A stretch of 64,000 bases of DNA from Anaerolineales bacterium. GTDB taxonomy: Bacteria; Chloroflexota; Anaerolineae; 4572-78; J111. The stretch spans positions 1,054,001 through 1,118,000 of the forward strand of contig JABTUK010000003.1 in assembly GCA_015075405.1 (NCBI GenBank), in the 5' to 3' direction. Below, one piece after another: positions 33,191 through 41,565 of this stretch (position 1 is the stretch's first letter; every line of letters starts with the position of its first letter). The position numbers and the translations under genes are program-made. A model generated the notes under the pieces. That model did no database searches and was not told the origin of the DNA. It saw only the letters and a program-made list of their open reading frames with translations.

Positions 33191-33688
33191 ATGACAACAG
33201 CGCAACCTGATCTCACTGCTGAACCCACCCGCCGGGACTTTTTGAAGCTGGCCTGGCTGGGGTTGGGGGCCTTGGCCCTGGCCGAAGCGGGGGGAATGGC
33301 CGTGGCTTTTTCCATCCCTCGGCTGGGTGAAGGCGAGTTTGGCGGCCTTATTACTGCCGGGGCGGTGGACGATTTTCCGCCTAACTCGGTCACACCCTTC
33401 AACCAGGGCCGTTTCTACCTGTCGCGCCTGGCCGATGGCGGTTTCCTGGCCCTGTACCGCAAATGCACCCATCTGGGCTGCGCCGTGCCCTGGGAGCAAC
33501 CACAGGGGCAGTTCTTGTGCCCCTGCCATGCCTCGGCGTTTGATGCCAAAGGCGAGGTTTTGAATCCGCCCGCCCCTCGCGCCCTGGACCTGTTTCCAGT
33601 CACGATTGAAGGGGGTGTGGTCAAGGTGGATACGGGCACAATCATTCAGCGGGATCGCTTTGATTCTACCCAGGTTGTGTATCCATAG
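33191..33688 (+). CDS. Rieske [2Fe-2S] protein
   Basis: This protein has 165 residues. The N-terminus TRRDFLKLAWLGLGALALAEAGGMAVAF has a twin arginine followed by a hydrophobic helix, the usual Tat-dependent anchor. The cluster-binding motifs are CTHLGC (Cys92, His94, Cys97) and CPCH (Cys110, Cys112, His113). Cys92, His94, Cys110 and His113 should bind the cluster, and Cys97 with Cys112 should form the stabilising disulfide. The soluble head passes electrons from quinol at cytochrome b to the c-type cytochrome encoded 17 bp downstream. Position between cytochrome b and triheme cytochrome c fits a bc operon. Confidence 0.96.
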   Translation: MTTAQPDLTAEPTRRDFLKLAWLGLGALALAEAGGMAVAFSIPRLGEGEFGGLITAGAVDDFPPNSVTPFNQGRFYLSRLADGGFLALYRKCTHLGCAVPWEQPQGQFLCPCHASAFDAKGEVLNPPAPRALDLFPVTIEGGVVKVDTGTIIQRDRFDSTQVVYP

Positions 33689-33705
33689 AGGGGATTGGAG
33701 GACAG

Positions 33706-34815
33706 ATGAAAAGTTGGAGTTTGATGGGACTACTCGCCACAGCCATTATTGCCCTGGCCCTGCCGGTTTATGCTTACAATGAAACCAGCCGGATGGACGC
33801 GGCCCAGGCCCGGCTGCTGGCCGCATCGGTGGAGCAGGGCGAAATGATCTATGCCCAAAACTGTGTTGTCTGCCACGGAGCTGACGGTCAGGGGATAGGA
33901 ACTTATCCCGGCCTGGATAATGAAGGGGTTCGGACGATGGATTACGAAACCCTCTTCAAAACCATCGAGCGGGGGCGCTACGGCACAGCGATGGCCGCCT
34001 GGGGCGTCAACGAGGGCGGCGTACTCAACAGCCAGCAGCTTGACCAGTTGATTGCCATGCTCCAGAGCGGCGATTGGGCCAAAACAGCCCGCACCGTAGA
34101 TGCAGCCGGGCTAAATCCGCCCACCGTGCTCAACATTGAGCTTCCGGCGGACACTCTGGCCGAGGTAGCAAAATTGCCGCAGGGCCAGATGCTGGCCCAA
34201 GCGCTGCCCCTCTACACCGCCAATTGCTCCGGCTGTCACGGCCCGAGCGGCGAAGGCACGGCGATTGCGCCTGTCCTGAATGACGCCACCCTGCGCAGCC
34301 AAAAAAGTGACGAGGAGTTGAGCCGGATCATCAGCAATGGCGTGTCTGGCACCTTGATGGCCGGTTGGGGGCAGGCGCTCTCCGCTGGAGAGATTGCCAA
34401 CCTGGTCGGCCTGATCCGCAACTGGGGGGAAATCCCGCCCGGCCTGATCCCCACCCCAGAACTGCCGCCGCTTGCCAGCAGCGACGCCGAAGTGATTGCC
34501 GCCGGGGGCAAACTCTATAGTGTGGCCTGCGCTACCTGTCACGGTCCCGCAGGCCAGGGGACGCGCATGGCTCCGGCGCTGAATGCGCAGAGTTTTCTCA
34601 GCCAAACCAACGACCAGGCCATCAAAATGATCATCGCCCAGGGCGTGCCGGATACCCGTATGCCGGCCTGGGGCGGACGTCTGACGGATGCTGAACTCAA
34701 CAGTCTGGTCAGCTTTCTGCGGGCCTGGGAACCGACCGCTCCGGCAGTCGCTCAACCGCTGCCTGGAGGCGGTCAGGGCGGCCCGCCCTGGCTGCGTAAC
34801 AACACCGGCAATTAG
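33706..34815 (+). CDS. Triheme c-type cytochrome
   Basis: This exported protein has 369 residues. A signal or anchor helix lies at 5-23 (SLMGLLATAIIALALPVYAY). Three cytochrome c domains follow, each with a CxxCH heme site: Cys53-His57 (CVVCHG), Cys174-His178 (CSGCHG) and Cys275-His279 (CATCHG). Domain ends carry likely axial methionines (for example MAAWG, LMAGWG, TRMPAWGG). It should take electrons from the Rieske protein and pass them to a terminal oxidase or another carrier. Three fused domains replace the single cytochrome c1 of standard complexes. It is the last gene of the operon and is followed by a terminator. Confidence 0.95.
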   Translation: MKSWSLMGLLATAIIALALPVYAYNETSRMDAAQARLLAASVEQGEMIYAQNCVVCHGADGQGIGTYPGLDNEGVRTMDYETLFKTIERGRYGTAMAAWGVNEGGVLNSQQLDQLIAMLQSGDWAKTARTVDAAGLNPPTVLNIELPADTLAEVAKLPQGQMLAQALPLYTANCSGCHGPSGEGTAIAPVLNDATLRSQKSDEELSRIISNGVSGTLMAGWGQALSAGEIANLVGLIRNWGEIPPGLIPTPELPPLASSDAEVIAAGGKLYSVACATCHGPAGQGTRMAPALNAQSFLSQTNDQAIKMIIAQGVPDTRMPAWGGRLTDAELNSLVSFLRAWEPTAPAVAQPLPGGGQGGPPWLRNNTGN

Positions 34816-34824
34816 CCTAAATAC

Positions 34825-34868
34825 ATCAAGGGGCAGGTGATTGACCTGCCCCTTGATGGTTAAATTTT
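34825..34868 (+). terminator. Terminator of the respiratory operon
   Basis: ATCAAGGGGCAGGT (34825-34838) pairs perfectly with ACCTGCCCCTTGAT (34844-34857) over a 5-base loop. GGTTAAATTTT follows, so the T tract is weak but the stem is very strong. Confidence 0.75.
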
Positions 34869-34869
34869 G

Positions 34870-34984
34870 GTAACTACACAGGCATGTCATTTCGACCGCA
34901 GGGAGAAATCTCCGAGGCCGATGTATCGCTGTAGGGATTTCTCGGCCTACGGCCTCGAAATGACATGAGGGCTGAGCAGTTACA
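34870..34984. repeat. Family A palindromic element, copy 2
   Basis: The inner arms CATGTCATTTCGA and TCGAAATGACATG are at 34883-34895 and 34955-34967. The right outer arm GCTGAGCAGTTACA is intact, while the left one is degenerate. It lies between the convergent cytochrome and TlpA genes. Confidence 0.85.
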
Positions 34985-34993
34985 AATTTTAGC

Positions 34994-35602
34994 TTATTTC
35001 AACAAGGGGCTGACAACTGCTTCCAGTTCGGCTTCAGTGATAGCCCCGCTTTGGATGTGCCGAACCAGACCATTACGGTCAACGATAAAGGTAGTCGGCA
35101 GGCCGCGAACGCCGTACAGATTCATCAGTTCACCCTGGCTGTCCAGTAAAACCGGAAAGCCAAAGCCGTTAGCCTTGATAAAGGCCTGGACGGTTGCCCC
35201 ATCTTCTTGCGCATTGACCATCAATGCCGTAAAACCGGCCTGTTGCTGCGCCTGATAAAAGGTATCAATGACAGGCATTTCCGCCTTGCAGGGTGGACAC
35301 CAGGTTGCCCACAGATTGACCAGCACCACTTGCCCCTTCAGGTCGTTCAGCCGGATAGTTTCACCGTTAAGCGCCGGCAGGCTGAAATCGGGTGCGGGCT
35401 GTCCTACTCGGATGAGACCCCGCGGGGCGGAGGCCGCCTGCCTGTCTGCGGACTGCCAGCCCAGCCAGAGCAGCATGCCTACCCCGGCCGCCATCAAACT
35501 CACGGCCAGGACGATATTCAGATAAAACCACGTTTTTGACTTGTCCTGTATTTTTGACTTGACTGATTTTGGAAAGTGTTTGGATGTTAAGGCTTTACTC
35601 AT
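34994..35602 (-). CDS. TlpA/ResA-type membrane thioredoxin
   Basis: This membrane-anchored thiol-disulfide protein has 202 residues. A cytoplasmic basic N-terminus precedes a helix at 26-49 (FYLNIVLAVSLMAAGVGMLLWLGW). The AhpC/TSA-thioredoxin domain follows, with active site WATWCPPCKAEMP (Cys102 and Cys105). GLPTTFIVDRNG holds the cis-proline loop. ResA-like proteins keep apocytochrome c thiols reduced for heme attachment. Convergent placement directly after the triheme cytochrome c operon supports that role, though it is an inference. GAGG lies 9 bases before the ATG. Confidence 0.93.
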   Translation of the reverse strand: MSKALTSKHFPKSVKSKIQDKSKTWFYLNIVLAVSLMAAGVGMLLWLGWQSADRQAASAPRGLIRVGQPAPDFSLPALNGETIRLNDLKGQVVLVNLWATWCPPCKAEMPVIDTFYQAQQQAGFTALMVNAQEDGATVQAFIKANGFGFPVLLDSQGELMNLYGVRGLPTTFIVDRNGLVRHIQSGAITEAELEAVVSPLLK

Positions 35603-35778
35603 CAGGTTGACCTCGCTGGTGATTTCTTTTGAAATTTAGCGGTTAGCTTACCTTACTAAAAGTTAGAGCCTAATTCAACCGAAAAGGTTACACTTGCCCG
35701 AAAATCCGACAAAAGTCGGAGACAGGCCAGCAAAGAAGTGGTACGATAAAATAAGCTCAATTAGAGAGAGGCAAGATC

Positions 35779-38178
35779 ATGGGCGTGATTGGACACAAAA
35801 TCTGGTACGATTTGTGGGAAATTAAAGGCCGTACCTTGCGGGTTATCGCCATCATTGCCATTGGTGCGTTTGCAGTGGGTACAGTGTTGGGGGCCAGAGA
35901 GTTTATTCTTCAGGATGTGACCCGCACCTGGCAGGCTTCGGTCCCGGCGACCATTGGCCTGGAAGTCAAGCCCGCGGTGGATGATACGCTGCTGGAGTCG
36001 CTCGCTCATCTGCGTGGTATCGAAACTGTCGAGGGCTGGTATCAATCTAAAACGGTGCGTTGGCGGCGCAACCCGGCTGATCCGTGGCAGCCGGCCATCC
36101 TGGTGGCGCTGGAAGATTATGAAACCCAAACCCTGCGGCAGGTTAAAATAGACAACGGCGACTGGCCCCGGCGCAAACTGATGGGCGTTCAGCGCGGGCG
36201 CGGGCTGGCGGTGGGGGATCAGGTTGAATTGGACATTGCTAACCAAATCTATCCGGTTGGGTTAAATGGCGTGCTTTACAATGCTGCCCACCCTTCTCCG
36301 GCTTCGCTGCCCGACCCGATGTTCTTTACCACCCGCGAACGCTTTACCCAGCTCACCGGCGAGTCCGGCTCCAGCCTGATCCTGGCGACTATTCCCCACT
36401 ACAGTGATAAGCGGGTCAAAGCAATGGCCGACCTGATCCAGCACGAATTGGAACAACAAGGGGTTGAAGTCAATCCGGCTATTGCTTCGCCGGGCGGATT
36501 CAAAAGCCGCACCGGCAAGCCCGACCAGTTCACCGGCCAGGAGGCGATTAACAGCGTCTTTTTGATTTTGAGTGTAATGGCGGTGACTACCCTGATTTTG
36601 GGTCTGTTCCTGGTTTACAACACCATCAATGCCGTGATTGCGCAGCAGGTCAATCAGATTGGCATTATGAAGGCCATCGGGGCCGGATTTGGCCGGATTC
36701 TGCTCATCTACCTCAGTTTGGTGCTGGTCTATGCAGTGTTGGCTTTGCTGGTGGCTGTTCCTCTGGGCGCACTGGGCGCGCACGGTCTGCGCGGGTTGAT
36801 TGTCAACCGGCAGGGCATGATCCCCGGCCCTTTTGCCGTGTCTCTGACCGCTGTTGCGGCTCAGGCTGTCGTCGCCTTGTTATCGCCTCTGCTGGTGGCC
36901 ATCGTCCCGGTTTACCTGGGAGGTCGCGTTACTGTGCGGGAGGCGATTAGCACTTACGGCCTGGCCAGCGCCTCGAATTGGTTGGATCGGCTGCTGGTGA
37001 AATTCCAATCTATTCCTCGTCTGGCCTCATTGACCCTCAGCAACACTTTTCGCAACCCCAAGCGAGTTTTCTTGACCCAAATTACCCTGGTTGGGGCGGG
37101 GGTGATGTTTATGATGGTGCTAAATACCAGAGCCTCATTAACCCACACCTTTGGCGAGGTGCTGCTATCCATTTTTCAGGTCAATATCCTGCTCGACCTG
37201 GAAGACCCGGCCCGGATCAAGCAAGTTGAGACGCTCACCTTCACTCACCCCGAAGTGGCGGCGGTCGAAATATGGGGTACGGCCAAAGGGACGGCTCGCC
37301 ACCTCGGCCAGCCGGAAACCAACGACGACAGCGGGATCAGCCTGCGCGGTCTACCCCTGCCCTCGCACGCCTACATCCCCCGGATACAGGCGGGCCGCTG
37401 GTTACAGCCCGGCGATGAGTACGCCATTGTCCTCAACCAGGAATTGGCCCAGGAGATGGGCGTTGAGGTGGGCGATTGGATTACCGTTGACATCCCCACC
37501 AAGCGGGAGTCGAATTGGCAGGTGGTGGGCCTCCTTTTTGAGCCGGTGGACCAGGAGGCTGCCCTGACCCTGCGCGAGCCGCTGCTGCGCGGACTGGGCC
37601 AGGTTGGGCAGGGTCAGGCTATCCGGGTCCAAACCCTGTCCCAGGATGCCGCCAGTGAAGCCGCGATAGTAGCCGACCTGCGGGCGCTTTATGAAACGCA
37701 CGGTTACGAAGTGACAGCCAGCGCCCAGGACACCGCCCACCGCCTGGCCACGCAGCGCACCAATCAGATGTCTATGCTCTTTGCCATTTTAACCGGCATG
37801 GCTTTGATGACGGCCCTGGTAGGCGCAGTGGCCCTCAGCGGTACCCTGGCCATCAATGTCTTGGAGCGAACGCGGGAGATTGGCGTGATGCGGGCCATTG
37901 GCGCTTCGGGTTGGGCGGTGGCCGGCCAGTTTGTGGGCGAGGGGTTGATTTTGGGCTGGTTGAGTTGGTTGCTGGCCATCCCGCTCAGTTTTCCGGCCGG
38001 CCAACTGACCATCAAAACCTTGTCAGCCGTCCTGAAGATCGAGCTGGTTTACCAGGTTTCCCCTGTTGGAATTTGGTCCTGGCTGGTCATCATCACCCTT
38101 TTAGCCATTATTGCCAGTTGGTTTCCGGCTCAAAAGGCGGCCCAAACCAGTGTCCGCGAGAGCCTGGCTTATGTCTAA
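35779..38178 (+). CDS. FtsX/MacB-type ABC transporter permease (first of two)
   Basis: This protein of 799 residues has the eight-helix arrangement of duplicated FtsX permeases. An N-terminal helix (about 18-38; RVIAIIAIGAFAVGTVLGARE) is followed by a large extracytoplasmic domain. A three-helix FtsX domain (260-400) contains QQVNQIGIMKAIGAGFGRILL. A second set follows, with helix about 430-455, another external domain, and a terminal FtsX domain (660-795; ERTREIGVMRAIGASGWAV). Such permeases export lipoproteins or peptides with a LolD/MacB-type ATPase, but no ATPase gene is adjacent. It resembles the permease at 42835. A small hairpin (TCCGAC/GTCGGA) lies about 60 bp upstream, and GAGAGAGG precedes the ATG. 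Confidence 0.93.
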   Translation: MGVIGHKIWYDLWEIKGRTLRVIAIIAIGAFAVGTVLGAREFILQDVTRTWQASVPATIGLEVKPAVDDTLLESLAHLRGIETVEGWYQSKTVRWRRNPADPWQPAILVALEDYETQTLRQVKIDNGDWPRRKLMGVQRGRGLAVGDQVELDIANQIYPVGLNGVLYNAAHPSPASLPDPMFFTTRERFTQLTGESGSSLILATIPHYSDKRVKAMADLIQHELEQQGVEVNPAIASPGGFKSRTGKPDQFTGQEAINSVFLILSVMAVTTLILGLFLVYNTINAVIAQQVNQIGIMKAIGAGFGRILLIYLSLVLVYAVLALLVAVPLGALGAHGLRGLIVNRQGMIPGPFAVSLTAVAAQAVVALLSPLLVAIVPVYLGGRVTVREAISTYGLASASNWLDRLLVKFQSIPRLASLTLSNTFRNPKRVFLTQITLVGAGVMFMMVLNTRASLTHTFGEVLLSIFQVNILLDLEDPARIKQVETLTFTHPEVAAVEIWGTAKGTARHLGQPETNDDSGISLRGLPLPSHAYIPRIQAGRWLQPGDEYAIVLNQELAQEMGVEVGDWITVDIPTKRESNWQVVGLLFEPVDQEAALTLREPLLRGLGQVGQGQAIRVQTLSQDAASEAAIVADLRALYETHGYEVTASAQDTAHRLATQRTNQMSMLFAILTGMALMTALVGAVALSGTLAINVLERTREIGVMRAIGASGWAVAGQFVGEGLILGWLSWLLAIPLSFPAGQLTIKTLSAVLKIELVYQVSPVGIWSWLVIITLLAIIASWFPAQKAAQTSVRESLAYV

Positions 38179-38198
38179 TTTAGAGAGGAAAGTAAAAA

Positions 38199-38600
38199 AT
38201 GACCTTACTTCGATGGCCTTACCCGCTCTGGTTTGGGGGCATCGCCCTATTTGCGGTTCTATTTGGCCTGCTCACCATCAGTTCAGGAGGAGCCGTGTTA
38301 TTCAACCAGGCGGCCCGGCAAGGGGCCGGAAATTATGTTGAATTTGTCGTTTGGTTTAACTTCCTGGCGGGGTTTGCCTATGTTATAGCTGGGATTGGGT
38401 TGTGGCGTTGGCAGCGCTGGGCGGTGTGGTTGTCGTTAGTAATTGCCGTAGCCACGCTGCTGGTTTTTATGGCCTTTGGCATATACATACTGAGCGGCGG
38501 CAGTTATGAACTGCGTACGGTGACAGCGATGAGTGGGCGCGCCTTGATCTGGAGCCTGATTACAGTGGCTGCTTACTTGAAGATCAGCCGTAGTAGCTGA
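38199..38600 (+). CDS. Small four-helix membrane protein
   Basis: This protein of 133 residues has about four hydrophobic helices (WFGGIALFAVLFGLLTISSGG, FLAGFAYVIAGIGLWRW, AVWLSLVIAVATLLVFMAFGIYI and LIWSLITVAAYLKI). It starts 20 bp after the permease stop and is likely in the same transcript. No motif was recognised. The second permease gene at 42835 is also followed by a small membrane protein gene, so a permease-associated role is possible. Confidence 0.8.
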   Translation: MTLLRWPYPLWFGGIALFAVLFGLLTISSGGAVLFNQAARQGAGNYVEFVVWFNFLAGFAYVIAGIGLWRWQRWAVWLSLVIAVATLLVFMAFGIYILSGGSYELRTVTAMSGRALIWSLITVAAYLKISRSS

Positions 38601-38773
38601 GAGGAAGGACTAATCCAGGTGAGTCGCCAGCAGATCATTATTCTGGATCGAGCCGGCTTGACAACCAAAGCTCAGTTTTAGAACTCCTGTCTGTAACTTT
38701 TCCTTGAACCTCGCATCTAACTCCGTAGATACACCATTCAATCCCCAATAGAATAATAGAGAGGTATAATAAA

Positions 38774-39430
38774 ATGTCATTGCTTAAAGAAAAAGATCGC
38801 CAACATTTGCTCAAAGAATTTGCCGCCCTCCGGGAGCCGGTCAAGCTCCTGGTCTTTACCCAGGAAGTGGAGTGTCAATATTGCAGCGACACCCGCCTGA
38901 TTGCCGAAGAGATCGCCGGCCTGTCCGATAAAATCACCCTGGAAATCTACGATTTTGTGGCCGACCGGGCCGTGGTCGAACAATACGGAATTGACAAAAT
39001 CCCGGCGGTGGTGGTCATGCGGGGTGGAGAGCGGCCCCAGGATTACGGCATCCGCTACTACGGCATCCCGGCCGGCTACGAGTTCAGCAGCCTTATCAGC
39101 GACATCATGATGATTTCACGCGGCGACTCCGGTTTATCGGCGGAAGCCAAGGCTTACCTGTCTGCTTTGGACAAGCCGCTGCACTTGCAGGTGTTTGTGA
39201 CGCCGACCTGTCCCTACTGCCCGCCGGCGGTTCACTTGGCCCACCAACTGGCCTTTGAGAGCGAGTGGGTGCGGGCCGATATGGTCGAGGCGATTGAATT
39301 TCCCCATCTCTCAATGAAATACCAGGTGCAAGGCGTGCCGCGCACGGTCATCAACGAAACTACCCACATGGAAGGCGCTGCTCCCGAAGCGATGCTGCTG
39401 ACCAAGATCAAGGCTGCGCTGGCGGTGTAA
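38774..39430 (+). CDS. Protein disulfide oxidoreductase-like double thioredoxin
   Basis: This cytoplasmic protein has 218 residues and two thioredoxin folds in tandem. The first has CQYC (Cys34, Cys37) in FTQEVECQYCSDT, and the second has CPYC (Cys146, Cys149) in FVTPTCPYCPPAV. Each fold ends with a cis-proline segment (DKIPAVVVM and QGVPRTVIN). This is the layout of PDO/glutaredoxin-like proteins first known from thermophilic archaea and bacteria, which catalyse dithiol-disulfide exchange and often accept electrons from a thioredoxin reductase. No reductase gene is adjacent. GAGG lies 9 bases before the ATG. It is followed by a strong hairpin. Confidence 0.92.
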   Translation: MSLLKEKDRQHLLKEFAALREPVKLLVFTQEVECQYCSDTRLIAEEIAGLSDKITLEIYDFVADRAVVEQYGIDKIPAVVVMRGGERPQDYGIRYYGIPAGYEFSSLISDIMMISRGDSGLSAEAKAYLSALDKPLHLQVFVTPTCPYCPPAVHLAHQLAFESEWVRADMVEAIEFPHLSMKYQVQGVPRTVINETTHMEGAAPEAMLLTKIKAALAV

Positions 39431-39433
39431 AAG

Positions 39434-39483
39434 AAAAAAACCTTCCCGGAAGCTGGCTTAAAACAGTTAGCTTCCGGGAAGGT
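39434..39483 (-). terminator. Strong hairpin terminator between convergent genes
   Basis: ACCTTCCCGGAAGCT (39440-39454) pairs perfectly with AGCTTCCGGGAAGGT (39469-39483). On the minus strand a run of T follows (39434-39440), fitting termination of the class V aminotransferase transcript. It may also stop the plus-strand PDO transcript. Confidence 0.8.
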
Positions 39484-39540
39484 AAAACGCGTTTAAAGAA
39501 ATAGGCGGGACGGAAATATCCCTTTTTTACATGAAAGTAT

Positions 39541-39725
39541 CGAGAACATTCGGAAACCGTTTCGCTTTGCTGAATCGCCCCGGCATGAATGCCAGGGCTA
39601 GATAACAGCGCCGGGTTAACCCGGCTTAAAGCCCGATTCATCAGGCGCTGTTGAATAGTCCGGCGACTTCATCGCCGGACGAGCGCCGCCGGCAAGGTTG
39701 CCAGTGGGGTTTCCGAATGCTCTCG
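39541..39725. repeat. Family B hairpin-array repeat, copy 2 (overlaps a coding end)
   Basis: A 185-bp element has terminal inverted repeats CGAGAACATTCGGAAACC (39541-39558) and GGTTTCCGAATGCTCTCG (39708-39725), which pair with one mismatch. It is in the opposite orientation to copies 1 and 3. The part 39616-39725 is read as the last 35 codons and stop of the minus-strand aminotransferase gene. Confidence 0.88.
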
Positions 39726-41145
39726 TATCTACAAAACTCTGGGCAAATTGGGCAAAACGGTAGACATCCTCAAAGGCGCTTACCAACCCCACCGAGATAC
39801 GCACCGCCCCGCTGCTCTTGGCGTCAATGCAGCGGCGAAACTCATCAATGGTAAATCGTTCTTTAGCGGGACCGAAGCAAGCGGTCAGTTCTTCCGCCGA
39901 GATGCCCAGGGCCAGTTCGCCTCCACCGGGATTACAAAAGCAGCCGGTTCGCAGCGAAATGTTAGCTATGTTGGCCTGCTGCTCAACCCAGCGGTGGTCA
40001 ATAAAATGTCCCTGCCGATCATAGAAGTTGAGGGTGATCGTGCCGCCTCGCTGCTGCATGTCAACCGGGCCGTAGATTTGGACCAGAGGCATGCCGTTGT
40101 CGTGGCGCAGCGCTGTCAACTGGTCTAACAACCAGCCGGTCAGGCAGGCCACCCGGGTGTGAATGGTCTCCAGGCCAATCCGGGCCAGATGGCGCAGCCC
40201 AATCTCTACCGCCGGCAGGGTCAAATAGTTGAGCGTGCCATCCTCAAATGCCTCGGCGCCTTCGTGCAAATAGTAGCGGTCGCCCTGAACCGAGGCGACG
40301 GTGATGGTGCCGCCGGCAAACCAGGGCCGGTGCAATTTGGACAGGGCGGCTTTTCGAGCCAGCAAACAGCCGACGCCGGTAGGATAACCAAACATTTTGT
40401 AGAAGGAGAGGGTGACAAAGTCGGGCCGCCAGCGGCTCAGGTCCAGGCGATTGGTCGGCACAAAGGCGGCAGCGTCGAGCAGCACATCCCAACCTTTGGC
40501 CTGGGCCTGGGCAATCCAGTCGAGCGAATGTTGCACCCCGGAAAAGTTAGACTGGGCCGGGTAGGCCAGCAGATTGTGACCGCCGGGCCGGGCCAACTCC
40601 AGGTAGGCCAGCAGCTTATCGCCATCAATATACAGGTCCGGTGGTAAAACCGGGGCATAAACCACCTGAGCGCCTTTGGCCCGGGCAAACTCGCGGATGC
40701 CGTTGACCGAGTTATGGTTATCGAAAGTCAGCAGGTAGACATCGCCCGGCCCAAAGGGGTACGACTCGCCGACCAGCTTGAGCGCGCCGCTGGCATTGTT
40801 GGTGAAAATGGCGACATACTCCTCCGGGGAGGCATTAAAGAACGCCAGTACATAAGCCCGGGCCTGCTCAACCAGCCGGGTCATCGCCAGTGAGGTGGGG
40901 TTGGTGGAATGGGGGTTGCCAAACACGTGCTGGAGCAGCAGCTCGGTATGAGCGCGAACCTGGGTTTCAGCATATAAACCACCGCCGGTGTAATCCAGGT
41001 AGATCTGGCCCAGGCGGTCCAGGCGGCCATAATCGGTCATTCGCAACTCGTCGAGTAAGCGCGTTGTGACAAATTCAGGATAATTTTGCTGGAATGACGC
41101 TTGGGCTGTCTCCAAAAGCAGATTGTCATTTTGAGGGGTTGTCAT
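39616..41145 (-). CDS. Class V aminotransferase (cysteine desulfurase / MoCo sulfurase-like) with a repeat-derived tail
   Basis: This PLP enzyme has 509 residues. IYLDYTGGGLYAETQVRAHTELLLQHVFGNPHSTNPTS is the class V start. His144 in FDNHNSVNGIREFA stacks on PLP, and Lys250 in VTLSFYKMFGYPTGVG forms the Schiff base. RTGCFCNPGG is the C-terminal cysteine loop also seen in NifS-related and molybdenum-cofactor sulfurase N-terminal domains. It may release sulfur from cysteine or act as a related lyase; which is not decided. The last 35 residues (from RAFGNPTGNLAGG to DESGFKPG) are encoded by the family B repeat, so the native C-terminus was near QFAQSFVD. GGAGA precedes the ATG. Confidence 0.92.
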   Translation of the reverse strand: MTTPQNDNLLLETAQASFQQNYPEFVTTRLLDELRMTDYGRLDRLGQIYLDYTGGGLYAETQVRAHTELLLQHVFGNPHSTNPTSLAMTRLVEQARAYVLAFFNASPEEYVAIFTNNASGALKLVGESYPFGPGDVYLLTFDNHNSVNGIREFARAKGAQVVYAPVLPPDLYIDGDKLLAYLELARPGGHNLLAYPAQSNFSGVQHSLDWIAQAQAKGWDVLLDAAAFVPTNRLDLSRWRPDFVTLSFYKMFGYPTGVGCLLARKAALSKLHRPWFAGGTITVASVQGDRYYLHEGAEAFEDGTLNYLTLPAVEIGLRHLARIGLETIHTRVACLTGWLLDQLTALRHDNGMPLVQIYGPVDMQQRGGTITLNFYDRQGHFIDHRWVEQQANIANISLRTGCFCNPGGGELALGISAEELTACFGPAKERFTIDEFRRCIDAKSSGAVRISVGLVSAFEDVYRFAQFAQSFVDTRAFGNPTGNLAGGARPAMKSPDYSTAPDESGFKPG

Positions 41146-41181
41146 AAAAATTCTCCAGTATCAAGGATAAGTAAGTCATTT

Positions 41182-41302
41182 AGGACTTACGCGGTTGACC
41201 CAGATAAAGAGCAGAATTTTCGAAATGAAAGAATAAAAATTCCTAAATTCTGTAGATTCTGCTCTGAATTACGCCATTTTCAGTATCAACTGGGTAAGTC
41301 CT
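41182..41302. repeat. Single MITE-like element with AGGACTTAC ends
   Basis: AGGACTTACGCGGTTGA (41182-41198) and the complement of 41285-41302 (AGGACTTACCCAGTTGAT) form imperfect terminal inverted repeats around 121 bp. The interior is AT-rich with no gene. It lies in the 420-bp gap 41146-41565, which otherwise holds only family A copy 3. Confidence 0.6.
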
Positions 41303-41430
41303 ATCATTATTATAAACCCGATCAAAAGAAAACGCTCACACCTCTATACTATAGAGTACAGCCGTCGCGGATTTTGGTGACACTTGACACTATCAATCCA
41401 TGATCGTCTTAGCCATAATAGTCTTTGCAA

Positions 41431-41546
41431 TGTAACTGCTCAGCCATGTCATTTCGACCGAAGGGAGAAATCTCCGAGGCCGATGTAGCGATGTAAGGAT
41501 TTCTCGGCCTACGGCCTCGAAATGACATGGGGGCTGAGCAGTTACA
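41431..41546. repeat. Family A palindromic element, copy 3 (complete)
   Basis: Perfect outer arms TGTAACTGCTCAGCC (41431-41445) and GGCTGAGCAGTTACA (41532-41546) continue into CATGTCATTTCGA and TCGAAATGACATG. This is the best-preserved copy and defines the element ends. It ends 19 bp before the DUF2085 start codon. Confidence 0.9.
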
Positions 41547-41565
41547 AAAGAGGAACAATCTCCCA

